Assembly (NCBI RefSeq): GCF_001375595.1
Contig: NZ_CVJQ01000003.1
Span: 1-64,000 of the forward strand
Source of the DNA: Phenylobacterium immobile (ATCC 35973)
Lineage (GTDB): Bacteria; Pseudomonadota; Alphaproteobacteria; Caulobacterales; Caulobacteraceae
Direction of reading: 5' to 3'
Length of the DNA: 64,000 bases
Below are positions 53,525 to 61,427 of the stretch, one piece after another. The translations under genes were made by a program, and so were the position numbers. The notes under the pieces were generated by a model. The model was not told where the DNA came from and searched no databases. It was given only the letters and a program-made list of their open reading frames with translations. Each line of letters begins with the position of its first letter. Position 1 is the first letter of the stretch.

Positions 53525-54853
53525 TCATGCCTCGCCTTCACCCGCGCGCTTTTGCAGGCGGACGGACAGGGCGACGAGAATGAGCGCCAACGCCATGCAG
53601 CCAGCGCCGTACCAGCCGGTCGTCACATAACTTCCGGTCGCCTGGCGCAGGTGCCCGTTCAAGACCGGACTGACGATGGACCCGGCGATGCCGGCGGAGC
53701 TGATGACGGCGATGCCGACCGGGCGAGCTGCGGCGCGCAGCAAAACCGGCGGCAGGGTCCAAAGAATCGGCATGGCGGCGTAGCCGCCGGCGGTGGCGGC
53801 GATAAGGCCCAGGATTTGGAAGGCTGGCGCCCCCGTCAGAGTGGTGGCGAACCAGCCCAGCGCCGCTGCCCCAGCGGCGCCGACGAAGTGCCAACCTCGC
53901 TCTTGGCGGCGGTCGGAAGAAGCGCTCAGGAAGGGCATGACGAGGACAGCGGCCAGACCAGGCATGGCCGCCACCAGCCCGACGGTCATCGGCCCGCTGG
54001 CGGCGCCGAAGATGTCCTTGAGGATCAGCGGAGAGAAGTTGGAGACCGTGCTGAGCGCGGCAACCAGGGCGAAGTAAGCGCCAGACAGGGCGATGAAAGG
54101 CGCGTTGAGTACGTCGCGTAGTCCCACGCCCTGGGGTCCATGATGACCGCCTGCCGACGGCTCGCTCGCCAACTGCGCCTTGAGAGCGGACGCTTCGGCG
54201 GGGCTCAGCCAGGCGGCGGTCTCAGGCCGGTCCGGCAGCAGGCGCAAGAGCGCCACGCCCAGCAGGATGGTCGGCGTCCCTTCAATGAGAAACAGCCACT
54301 GCCAGCCGCGCAAACCCAAGGCGCCGTGCATCTGATCCATGATCAGGCCCGAGATCGGCGAACCGATGGCGATGGCGATCGGTTGGGCCATCATGAAGAG
54401 CGAGGTCGCCCGGCCGCGATGGCGAGCCGGCATCCAGTAGGTCAGGTAGAGCAGGACGCCAGGCACAAACCCCGCCTCGCCCAGACCCAGCAGACCGCGG
54501 ACGATATAAAGGCCCATGGGGCCGCTGATCAGCGCTGTCGCCATGGAGGCCAGGCCCCAGGTGACCATTATCCTGGCAATCCAAAGGCGCGCACCGAAGC
54601 GCACCATCAGGAGGTTCGATGGCACCTCGAAGCAGAAATAGGCGACGTAGAAAATCGTCCCGGCGAGGCCGAACTGAGCGACCGTCAGGCCAAGGTCGCG
54701 GTTCATCGAGAGCGCCGCGAAGCCGAAGTTGATCCGGTCCAAGAAGGCCAGGACATAGCAGGCCATCAGGATCGGCAGCAGTCGCCGGAAGACCTTACCG
54801 GTGGCCCGATCAAGATCCGGATTGGCGGCGTACAGGCCGTCGGCGCGGTTCAC
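53525..54853 (-). CDS. MFS transporter, anion:cation symporter type (HpaX-like)
   Basis: The 442-residue carrier has 12 membrane segments and the ACS-family start Leu-Asp-Arg-Ile-Asn-Phe-Gly-Phe-Ala-Ala-Leu-Ser-Met, with Phe-Glu-Val-Pro-Ser-Asn in helix 2. HpaX-type members import 4-hydroxyphenylacetate and related acids. GTG at 54853 is chosen because it follows TGAGGCG and lies four bases after the hpaI stop; longer readings would overlap hpaI extensively. It is the last gene of the hpa operon. Confidence 0.88.
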   Translation of the reverse strand: MNRADGLYAANPDLDRATGKVFRRLLPILMACYVLAFLDRINFGFAALSMNRDLGLTVAQFGLAGTIFYVAYFCFEVPSNLLMVRFGARLWIARIMVTWGLASMATALISGPMGLYIVRGLLGLGEAGFVPGVLLYLTYWMPARHRGRATSLFMMAQPIAIAIGSPISGLIMDQMHGALGLRGWQWLFLIEGTPTILLGVALLRLLPDRPETAAWLSPAEASALKAQLASEPSAGGHHGPQGVGLRDVLNAPFIALSGAYFALVAALSTVSNFSPLILKDIFGAASGPMTVGLVAAMPGLAAVLVMPFLSASSDRRQERGWHFVGAAGAAALGWFATTLTGAPAFQILGLIAATAGGYAAMPILWTLPPVLLRAAARPVGIAVISSAGIAGSIVSPVLNGHLRQATGSYVTTGWYGAGCMALALILVALSVRLQKRAGEGEA

Positions 54854-54857
54854 CGCC

Positions 54858-55619
54858 TCAGGTTTCGGTCTTGAAGCCCGCGCGCAGCGCCCGGACGCTC
54901 GACGCCAAAACGCCGATGTCGGTGCCGACAGAGGCGAAACTGAACCCTTGGGCGAACCGCTTGCGAGCATCCTCGGCGTCCAGGGCGAAGATCCCTGCAG
55001 GCTTGCCAGCGGCCTTGATCTTGCCGAAGGCGTCGTCGATGGCGGCTTGGACATCCGGATGACGCGGATTTCCGAGATGACCCATGGCCGCGGAGAGATC
55101 CCCTGGGCCAATGAACAGGGCGTCGACGCCAGGGACGGCGGCGATCGCCTCAACCGAATCCAGGCCCGCCAGGCTCTCGATCTGCACGATCACCCCGACG
55201 CGGTTGCGTTGCGCGGCAAGATAGCCGGGCTCAGCGCCGAAGCCGGACGCCCGGCTCGTGGCGCTAGCGACGCCCCGAAAGCCTTCCGGCGGGAAGCGGG
55301 TGGACGCGACGATGCGGGCGGCCTGGACCGCGTCGTCGACCATCGGCACCAGCAGGGTCGGAAAGCCAATGTCGAGATACTGCTTGATCACCGCGGGATC
55401 GTCCGACGGCGGGCGAGCGACCGGATGCACGGGATGGCGAGAGATCGCCTGCAACTGGCCGACCAAAGTCTGCAGAGTGTTGGGCGCGTGCTCGCCGTCG
55501 AACAACAGCCAGTCGTAGCCGGCTCCCGCGCAGATTTCAGCCGTATAGGGCGTGGCCAGGGCCTGCCACAAGCCGACCAGCGGCGAGCTCTGGGCGATCA
55601 GGTCGGTGAAATCGCTCAT
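54858..55619 (-). CDS. hpaI: 4-hydroxy-2-oxoheptanedioate aldolase
   Basis: The 253-residue class II pyruvate aldolase matches HpaI: Phe-Asp-Gly-Glu-His-Ala-Pro (catalytic His), Gln-Ile-Glu-Ser (metal Glu) and Phe-Ile-Gly-Pro-Gly-Asp-Leu-Ser (metal Asp). It splits 4-hydroxy-2-oxoheptanedioate into pyruvate and succinate semialdehyde, the last carbon-carbon cut of the homoprotocatechuate route. Its ATG overlaps the hpaH stop by four bases. Confidence 0.92.
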   Translation of the reverse strand: MSDFTDLIAQSSPLVGLWQALATPYTAEICAGAGYDWLLFDGEHAPNTLQTLVGQLQAISRHPVHPVARPPSDDPAVIKQYLDIGFPTLLVPMVDDAVQAARIVASTRFPPEGFRGVASATSRASGFGAEPGYLAAQRNRVGVIVQIESLAGLDSVEAIAAVPGVDALFIGPGDLSAAMGHLGNPRHPDVQAAIDDAFGKIKAAGKPAGIFALDAEDARKRFAQGFSFASVGTDIGVLASSVRALRAGFKTET

Positions 55620-56425
55620 GCGAACCGCACGTTGATGGAGCCCAGGGGACCGTAGTCGACATGGAACGTGTCGCCCGGTCGAGCCGGCACCGGTGCGGTG
55701 AAGCTGCCGCCCAAGATGATCTCGCCGGCCTCCAGGGTCTCGCCGTGCGGCGCGAGCTTGTTGGCCAGCCAGGCCGGGCCATTGGCCGGATGGTTCAGCA
55801 CCGCAGCGGCGACGCCGGATTCCTCCACGACGCCATTGCGGAACAGCAGCGCCGACACCCAGCGCAGATCGACGTCCAGGGGCCGGATCGGCCGGCCGCC
55901 GAGCACGAGGCCCGCGTTCGCGGCGTTATCGGAGATCGTGTCGAACACCTTGCGGGTGACGCCGCTCGCCTTGTCGACCTGCTCGATGCGGGCGTCGATG
56001 ATCTCGATGGCCGGCACGATGTAATCTGTGGCGTCGAGAACGTCGAAGATCGTCCGGCCGGGTCCTTGAAGCGGGCGCTTCAGCAGGAAGGCCAACTCGA
56101 CCTCGACGCGGGGCACGATGAAGCGTTCGAATGGTACGTCCTGACCGTTCTCGAACAGCATGTCGTCCAGCAGCAGGCCGTAATCGGGCTCGGAGATATT
56201 GGACGAGCGCTGCATGGCGCGGCTGGTCAGGCCGATCTTGTGGCCGATCTTGCGCCGCCCGCCGGCGATCTTCAGGTCGGTCCACGCCCGCTGCACAGCG
56301 TAGGCGTCCTCGACCGTCATGTCGGGATTTTCCTGGGAGAAGTGCGACAGCTGAACCCGATCGCGCTCAGCCCGGTCGAGCCGCTGGGCCAAGCTCTGGG
56401 CGTCATTGTCCTTGGCGAAGGCCAT
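55616..56425 (-). CDS. hpaH: 2-oxo-hept-4-ene-1,7-dioate hydratase
   Basis: The 269-residue protein matches HpaH/MhpD hydratases: [19 protein letters not shown] and Gly-Gly-Ser-Phe-Thr. It hydrates the decarboxylated dienoate before aldol cleavage. Its start overlaps the hpaF stop by one base (TGATG), and its stop overlaps hpaI by four bases, so translation is coupled along the operon. Confidence 0.92.
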   Translation of the reverse strand: MAFAKDNDAQSLAQRLDRAERDRVQLSHFSQENPDMTVEDAYAVQRAWTDLKIAGGRRKIGHKIGLTSRAMQRSSNISEPDYGLLLDDMLFENGQDVPFERFIVPRVEVELAFLLKRPLQGPGRTIFDVLDATDYIVPAIEIIDARIEQVDKASGVTRKVFDTISDNAANAGLVLGGRPIRPLDVDLRWVSALLFRNGVVEESGVAAAVLNHPANGPAWLANKLAPHGETLEAGEIILGGSFTAPVPARPGDTFHVDYGPLGSINVRFA

Positions 56426-56814
56426 CAGGCGGTCCTGCTCAGGCGTTGATGGATGGTGTTGTGCTTCCAGCCCTCGGCTTCCTCGACGTAGAGGGAGAGC
56501 GCTAGCGGCTCGCGGTCGAAGAGGTCGCCCAGCTCGGCCCGCACCGCGGCGAACATCTGGTCGAAGAAGGCCTTTCGGAATTCCGCTGGACGGCCCGCGC
56601 CCATCTTGATGTCGATGTTGATAAAGGCGTCACGCGGCTCGGCGCCGTCGGCGATCACATACTCGTCGAGCCGGATCGCGCGGACGCGAATGCCGCCCAC
56701 CGGGAAGACGCCGTCAGAACGTAGACGCATCTCGTCGGCGATCAGCCGCAGGAGGGCTGGCCGATCGAACTTGCCTTCCAGGTTGGCCGTCCATTCCACC
56801 GTGGCGTGGGCCAT
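56425..56814 (-). CDS. hpaF: 5-carboxymethyl-2-hydroxymuconate isomerase homolog lacking Pro1
   Basis: The 129-residue protein matches CHM isomerase over its whole length ([16 protein letters not shown]). CHMI uses an N-terminal proline as catalytic base (Met-Pro-His). Here the start reads Met-Ala-His, so Ala takes the place of Pro1. The start codon is fixed by the TGATG overlap with the dioxygenase gene upstream. Activity may be lower, altered or taken over by the HpaG proteins. Confidence 0.85.
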   Translation of the reverse strand: MAHATVEWTANLEGKFDRPALLRLIADEMRLRSDGVFPVGGIRVRAIRLDEYVIADGAEPRDAFINIDIKMGAGRPAEFRKAFFDQMFAAVRAELGDLFDREPLALSLYVEEAEGWKHNTIHQRLSRTA

Positions 56815-57632
56815 CAGGCGATCTCCATTTCGGCCACGGTGCAGCCCACCGCGAAGATTGGAATCGGTTGGTAGATGGCGAGCTTGCCCTTGCCGCCGGC
56901 GGCCGCGGCCGTGGCGATGAGCGTACGGATCTCGAAGCCGCCCTGGCCGCCGTCGCGGTAGGTGGCCTCGTCGGTGTAGTCGAGCATCGCCGCCTTATCG
57001 CCGGCGCTCCAGCGCGCCAGGAACTCGCGGTCCCAGGCTTCATTAATGCGCCCGGAGTCCGGGGTCGCCGGCCAGTGCGAGATGCCGCCGGTGCCAATCA
57101 GGGCTATGCGTTCCGGCACGGCGTCGGCCGCACGGCGGATGGCTTCGCCAAACGCCCAGGCCCGGTGCAGCGGCGTCAGTGGCGGACCCTGGCAGTTAAT
57201 GTTGGCCGGGATCAGCTTCAGCTCGTTTTTCGGATCCAGGAAATGCAGCGGCACCATGATGCCGTGGTCCAGCTTCCACTCTTCGGCGTAGGCGACGTCG
57301 ACGGTTTGCTGCATCTCGGCGATCAGCCTCCGCGACAGGTCCGGATCGCCGTGCGCCGCGCGCTTGGGAATGCCCAGCCAGGCGGCGTCCTCGATCGGTC
57401 CCTCGTAGGTCTCGCCCATGCCGATCGCGTAGGCGGGCATGTTATCCATGAAGAAGTTGGCGAAGTGCTCGGCGGCGATGATGATCACCGCGTCGGGCTT
57501 GGCCGCGTGCAAGTCGCGACGCAGCCCTTCGAAGGCCGCGTAGAGAGGCTCGCGCAGCTCAGGCGGCGCGCGTTCGGCGCGACCGGTGATTCCGGGGGCG
57601 TGGCTGCAGATCCCGGCGAAAACCAAAGGCAT
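56814..57632 (-). CDS. Class III extradiol dioxygenase, LigB-type catalytic subunit
   Basis: The 272-residue protein aligns with LigB of protocatechuate 4,5-dioxygenase. Probable iron ligands are His11, His56 and Glu234, and the catalytic His186 lies in Gly-Gly-Ile-Ser-His-Trp; Asp122-His123 sits in a further conserved motif. It would open the ring of a catechol using non-haem Fe(II). Its position among hpaG, hpaF, hpaH, hpaI and hpaE implies homoprotocatechuate (3,4-dihydroxyphenylacetate) as substrate, the job HpaD does elsewhere. It starts one base after the LigA-like gene. Confidence 0.87.
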   Translation of the reverse strand: MPLVFAGICSHAPGITGRAERAPPELREPLYAAFEGLRRDLHAAKPDAVIIIAAEHFANFFMDNMPAYAIGMGETYEGPIEDAAWLGIPKRAAHGDPDLSRRLIAEMQQTVDVAYAEEWKLDHGIMVPLHFLDPKNELKLIPANINCQGPPLTPLHRAWAFGEAIRRAADAVPERIALIGTGGISHWPATPDSGRINEAWDREFLARWSAGDKAAMLDYTDEATYRDGGQGGFEIRTLIATAAAAGGKGKLAIYQPIPIFAVGCTVAEMEIA

Positions 57633-57633
57633 G

Positions 57634-57960
57634 TCAGGCTCCTGCGATCTTTTCGTCGACGCCGGTGGTCATGGCGTAGATGCCGGCGCGCACCGGCCCG
57701 TGAATTTTCACCCCGTCGCGCATGCGTTGCAGGTAGTCGGACCACTCGACCCCGCAGAAAGCGGCGTAGTGCATGAGTATCTGGCCGTTTACGCCGAGGA
57801 CGTAGAGCAGGCCGATGTCCGGTTCGAGGAGGGCGCGCTGCTCCTCCTCGGTCAGGGGCAATCCCTTGACGACCCCGGCGGGATCGGCGGCGAAGCGCTG
57901 CTTCAGATCGTCGTCGCGGTTGAGCTGGAAGAGCAGCTTGCTCAGTTGATAAAGGCTCAT
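57634..57960 (-). CDS. LigA-type small subunit of extradiol dioxygenase
   Basis: The 108-residue helical protein matches the LigA alpha subunit that caps the LigB active site (Tyr-Gln-Leu-Ser-Lys-Leu-Leu-Phe; Asp-Ile-Gly-Leu-Leu-Tyr-Val-Leu-Gly-Val-Asn-Gly). In gallate dioxygenases this domain is fused behind LigB; here it is a separate gene placed before it. Its ATG overlaps the hpaG2 stop by four bases. It would help define substrate fit. Confidence 0.85.
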   Translation of the reverse strand: MSLYQLSKLLFQLNRDDDLKQRFAADPAGVVKGLPLTEEEQRALLEPDIGLLYVLGVNGQILMHYAAFCGVEWSDYLQRMRDGVKIHGPVRAGIYAMTTGVDEKIAGA

Positions 57961-58700
57961 TCGGCCTCCACGCGGTTGACCAGTCGGCCCACCTTTTCGA
58001 TTTCGCAAACCACCTCGTCGCCGCCCTGCACAAAGTGCACGCCGTGCGGCGTGCCCGTCATGATCATGTCGCCAGGCATCAAGGTCATGAAGTCGGAAAG
58101 GTAGGCGATGAGCTCGGCGACGGGGAACACCATGTCGGCGGTCGAGCCATGCTGGACGACGTTTCCGTTGACGCTGCTCGATAGGGCCAAGGCCTGGGGA
58201 TCGCCGACATCGGCGGCGTCGACGATCCACGGCCCGATCGGCGTGGTCGCGTCGCGGTTCTTCACGCGCAGGTTCGGGCGGTAGTAGTTTTCGAGATACT
58301 CGCGGATCGCGTAGTCGCAGGTGACGGTGTAGCCGCCGACATAGTCCAGCGCGTCAGCCTGGCGGACCTTGCGGGCCGGACGGCCGATGATGGCGACAAG
58401 CTCGCATTCAGGGTGCATCTGGTTGGCGTCGGCCGGCCGAGGCGAGACCGCATCGTGACCCACGAGCGTGTTGGGACCCTTCAGAAAGATCAGCGGCGCT
58501 GAAGGCGGTTTGAACCCGAGCTCGACCGAGTGATCCGCGTAGTTGAGACCCAGGGCGAAAATGCTCGCGCCAGGCGTCACCGGCGGCAGGAAATGGGCGT
58601 TGGCCAGAGCGACAGCCCGCCCGCCCGGCAGAACGACGGCGTCATTGTCGACCACGCCCCACACAGCGCGACCATTCAGGGCGATACGCGCGCGCTTCAT
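57957..58700 (-). CDS. hpaG2: HpaG2-type FAH-family decarboxylase/isomerase
   Basis: The 247-residue fumarylacetoacetate-hydrolase-fold protein carries the metal site (His-Pro-Glu-Cys-Glu-Leu, and Asp in Thr-Cys-Asp-Tyr) and Pro-Gly-Asp-Met-Ile-Met-Thr-Gly-Thr-Pro. It corresponds to the C-terminal half of E. coli HpaG, the 5-oxopent-3-ene-1,2,5-tricarboxylate decarboxylase. It overlaps hpaG1 by four bases (ATGA). Confidence 0.9.
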   Translation of the reverse strand: MKRARIALNGRAVWGVVDNDAVVLPGGRAVALANAHFLPPVTPGASIFALGLNYADHSVELGFKPPSAPLIFLKGPNTLVGHDAVSPRPADANQMHPECELVAIIGRPARKVRQADALDYVGGYTVTCDYAIREYLENYYRPNLRVKNRDATTPIGPWIVDAADVGDPQALALSSSVNGNVVQHGSTADMVFPVAELIAYLSDFMTLMPGDMIMTGTPHGVHFVQGGDEVVCEIEKVGRLVNRVEAE

Positions 58701-59332
58701 GCCAGGGCCTCCTCGACAAGTTGAACGCGGACGCCGGGCAGGCCGTCGCAGCGGGCTTCGACACCCTGGCCGATCGTGGCGTGGGGTGCGTCTCCGGGCA
58801 GACCGACAAGCAGCAGGTCGCCGGCGGCGAAGGTCATGAAGCTGGAGATATCGACGATAAGGTCCTCGAGGCTCCGCGCCAGCCGTGACAGCGACCAGGC
58901 GTGAACCTCTTGCCCATCCACCAGGGTGGTTATGGTCGCTTTCCCCAGGGACGCATCGAAGGGCGCTGTCGCGCCGAGCGGCAGGAAGCCGTCGCGCGAC
59001 AATTCGCGGACGGCCGGTCGATAGTAGCTGGCGTGCGGTTGGGCCAGATCGAGGGCCAGGCGCACCGCGCCGACGCCATCAAACGCGCGGCCGCGCTCCG
59101 CCTTGGCCGTGTCGCGGGTGAACAGCAGGGCCAGGGTGGCGGCGACGCGCACTTCCATGCCAGCCGGCAAAGCGACAGCAGCACCTGACGGCGCCGCGCA
59201 GGTGCGGGGTTTGATGTAGAGCACCGGCGCCACAGGGGGCTTGCCGTAGGGGGGCTCCCCGAACGCGCCGCTCAGCGCCTGGCGTTCGTCGCGATCATTC
59301 AGAACGACGCCGTAGGCTGTGCCGTCTAGCAT
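58697..59332 (-). CDS. hpaG1: HpaG1-type FAH-family protein
   Basis: The 211-residue protein corresponds to the N-terminal half of HpaG: Tyr-Gly-Lys-Pro-Pro-Val-Ala-Pro-Val-Leu-Tyr-Ile-Lys-Pro and Phe-Ala-Ala-Gly-Asp-Leu-Leu-Leu-Val-Gly. The Glu-x-Glu metal motif of HpaG2 is not conserved. It is the first gene of the leftward hpa operon, 33 bases from an operator-like palindrome shared with divergent hpaR. Confidence 0.87.
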   Translation of the reverse strand: MLDGTAYGVVLNDRDERQALSGAFGEPPYGKPPVAPVLYIKPRTCAAPSGAAVALPAGMEVRVAATLALLFTRDTAKAERGRAFDGVGAVRLALDLAQPHASYYRPAVRELSRDGFLPLGATAPFDASLGKATITTLVDGQEVHAWSLSRLARSLEDLIVDISSFMTFAAGDLLLVGLPGDAPHATIGQGVEARCDGLPGVRVQLVEEALA

Positions 59333-59364
59333 GCGTTAGTCCTCCCTGACGCAAGGCCTATTGC

Positions 59365-59376
59365 TTAACATGGTAA
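59365..59376. promoter_or_regulatory. Candidate HpaR operator, copy 2
   Basis: TTAACATGGTAA lies between hpaG1 (33 bases away) and hpaR (38 bases away). It matches the other two copies at ten of twelve positions. Position and symmetry fit a MarR-family repressor that controls itself and the catabolic operon. Confidence 0.7.
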
Positions 59377-59413
59377 TTTGTCAATCGCTTCGAACCGTGG
59401 CCTTCTGAGGCCA

Positions 59414-59872
59414 ATGAAGACACGCACCGGGCTGTTGCCCTATTCCCAATCTCTCGCTGGCACCTTGCTCGCTGCGCGCGAAGCCGTGGTCGCGCCGATC
59501 CGCCCCAGCCTGCGGGCGGTCAATGTCACCGAGCAACAGTGGCGCGTGCTACGCGTGCTGGACGACGGCGCCCTCGATCCGACCAATCTGGCGCGCCGAG
59601 CCCTGCTGCACCCCCCAAGCGTCACCCGCATTCTGCGCGAGTTGCTGGAGCGCGGACTGATCCATCGCGCGAGCGACGCGTCCGACGCCCGTCGGTCCGT
59701 CGTGACGATTACTGACGCCGGCCGCGATCTGGTGACCCAGGCGGCCCGTGAGACGCTGAAGATCCTGACCGAAATCGAAGCCCGTTTCGGCGCTGATCGC
59801 GTCGCGGCGCTCCGCGGCGAACTGGCGGCGCTCGCCCAGGCCATCGAAAGCATCGCTGCGGAAGAGGCTTGA
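59414..59872 (+). CDS. hpaR: MarR-family repressor of homoprotocatechuate genes
   Basis: The 152-residue winged-helix protein matches HpaR: Leu-Leu-Pro-Tyr-Ser-Gln-Ser-Leu near the start, Val-Thr-Glu-Gln-Gln-Trp-Arg-Val-Leu-Arg-Val-Leu, and Asp-Ala-Arg-Arg-Ser-Val-Val-Thr in the wing. HpaR represses the meta operon until the aromatic acid binds. The ATG at 59414 gives the usual N-terminus; a TTG 12 codons upstream is possible. It is divergent from hpaG1 and followed by hpaE, with an operator-like repeat on each side. Confidence 0.9.
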   Translation: MKTRTGLLPYSQSLAGTLLAAREAVVAPIRPSLRAVNVTEQQWRVLRVLDDGALDPTNLARRALLHPPSVTRILRELLERGLIHRASDASDARRSVVTITDAGRDLVTQAARETLKILTEIEARFGADRVAALRGELAALAQAIESIAAEEA

Positions 59873-59877
59873 ACCAC

Positions 59878-59889
59878 TTAACACGATAA
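59878..59889. promoter_or_regulatory. Candidate HpaR operator, copy 3
   Basis: TTAACACGATAA lies 34 bases before the hpaE ATG, just after the hpaR stop codon. It shares ten of twelve bases with copies 1 and 2, and the flank TAAGCAA mirrors TTGCTTA of copy 2. Confidence 0.65.
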
Positions 59890-59923
59890 GCAATATGTCG
59901 GCGCCGCCAGGAGGAACCAAAAT

Positions 59924-61426
59924 ATGACCCAGTCCCGTCGCGACATGGCTCTTCAGGCCATCGCCGCCTTTAAGGAACGTCCGCTCGGCCACTTCATCGG
60001 CGGCGCAGATGTCCCTGGCGAAGGAGCGCTGTTCGAAGTCAGCGAACCGGCGACCGGTGAAATCCTGGGCCAGACGCGCGATGCGACGGCCGCGGAGGTC
60101 GATGCTGCGGTGGGCGCGGCGAAGGCCGCCTTCCCCGCCTGGGCGGCGACGCCGGGCGACCAACGTCGCAAGCTGCTGCACAAGATGGCTGACATCATCC
60201 AGGCTCGCGCCGACGAGATCGCGGCCGTCGAATGCCTGGACGCGGGCCAATGCTGGCGTTTCATGTCGAAGGCGGCCGAACGGGGCGCCGAAAACTTCCG
60301 CTTCTTCGCCGACCGCGCGCCGATGGCCAACGACGGGCAGTCGCTGCCGACCGCCACTCACCTGAACTACACCCTGCGTCAACCGATCGGCCCTGTGGCG
60401 GTGATCACGCCCTGGAACACACCGTTCATGCTCTCGACGTGGAAGATCGCACCGGCCCTGGCGGCCGGTTGCACGGTCGTCCACAAGCCCGCCGAATGGT
60501 CGCCCTATTCGGCGCGCCTCCTTGTCGAGATCGCGGCGGAGGCTGGCCTGCCCCCGGGGGTGTTCAACGCGGTGAATGGCCTTGGCGAGACCACCGGCAA
60601 GCGCTTGACCGAACATCGCGACATCAAGGCCATAGCCTTCGTAGGCGAGTCCAAGACGGGCTCGGCGATCATGCGTCAGGGCTCGGAAACGCTGAAGCGC
60701 GTGCACTTCGAACTCGGCGGCAAGAATCCGGTCATCGTCTTCGAGGACGCGGACCTTGACCGCGCCGTCGATGCGGCGGTGTTCATGATCTATTCGCTCA
60801 ACGGCCAGCGCTGCACCTCCTCCTCGCGCTTGCTGGTTCAGCGCTCGATCCACGACGCGTTCATTGAGAAGGTCGCTGCGCGCGTGCGCAACCTGAAGGT
60901 CGGCGATCCCTTTGATCCCGCCACGGAAGTCGGCCCGCTGATCCACCAGCGCCATCTCGACAAGGTGGCTAGCTATATGGACGTGGCGCGCGCCGACGGG
61001 GCCCGGATCGCGGTGGGCGGCTGCCGGATGGATCGTCCGGGCCTGTTCTTCGAGCCGACGCTGTTTGTCGAGGCCGAGCAGACCATGAGGATCGCCCGTG
61101 AGGAAATCTTCGGCCCAGTGCTGACGGCCATCGCCTTCGACGACGAGGCCGACGCCATCGCCAAGGCTAACGACGTCGAGTACGGCCTGGCGGGCTACCT
61201 GTGGACGAACGACCTGGGCCGCGCGATCCGCGTCTCCAACGCGCTCGAAGCCGGGATGGTCTGGGTCAACAGCGAGAATGTGCGCCATCTGCCGACGCCG
61301 TTCGGCGGAACAAAGGCGTCCGGCATCGGCCGCGATGGCGGCGACTGGAGCTTCGACTTCTACATGGAGACGAAGAACGTCGCCCTGGCCACAGGCCAAC
61401 ACAAGATCCAGCGCCTGGGCGTCTGA
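59924..61426 (+). CDS. hpaE: 5-carboxymethyl-2-hydroxymuconate semialdehyde dehydrogenase
   Basis: The 500-residue aldehyde dehydrogenase has the catalytic Glu in Phe-Glu-Leu-Gly-Gly-Lys-Asn and Cys in Asn-Gly-Gln-Arg-Cys-Thr. It is closest in pattern to HpaE, with Gln-Pro-Ile-Gly-Pro-Val-Ala-Val-Ile-Thr-Pro-Trp-Asn-Thr-Pro. It oxidises the ring-cleavage semialdehyde with NAD+. A strong AGGAGG precedes the ATG, and an operator-like repeat lies 34 bases upstream. Confidence 0.92.
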   Translation: MTQSRRDMALQAIAAFKERPLGHFIGGADVPGEGALFEVSEPATGEILGQTRDATAAEVDAAVGAAKAAFPAWAATPGDQRRKLLHKMADIIQARADEIAAVECLDAGQCWRFMSKAAERGAENFRFFADRAPMANDGQSLPTATHLNYTLRQPIGPVAVITPWNTPFMLSTWKIAPALAAGCTVVHKPAEWSPYSARLLVEIAAEAGLPPGVFNAVNGLGETTGKRLTEHRDIKAIAFVGESKTGSAIMRQGSETLKRVHFELGGKNPVIVFEDADLDRAVDAAVFMIYSLNGQRCTSSSRLLVQRSIHDAFIEKVAARVRNLKVGDPFDPATEVGPLIHQRHLDKVASYMDVARADGARIAVGGCRMDRPGLFFEPTLFVEAEQTMRIAREEIFGPVLTAIAFDDEADAIAKANDVEYGLAGYLWTNDLGRAIRVSNALEAGMVWVNSENVRHLPTPFGGTKASGIGRDGGDWSFDFYMETKNVALATGQHKIQRLGV

Positions 61427-61427
61427 G

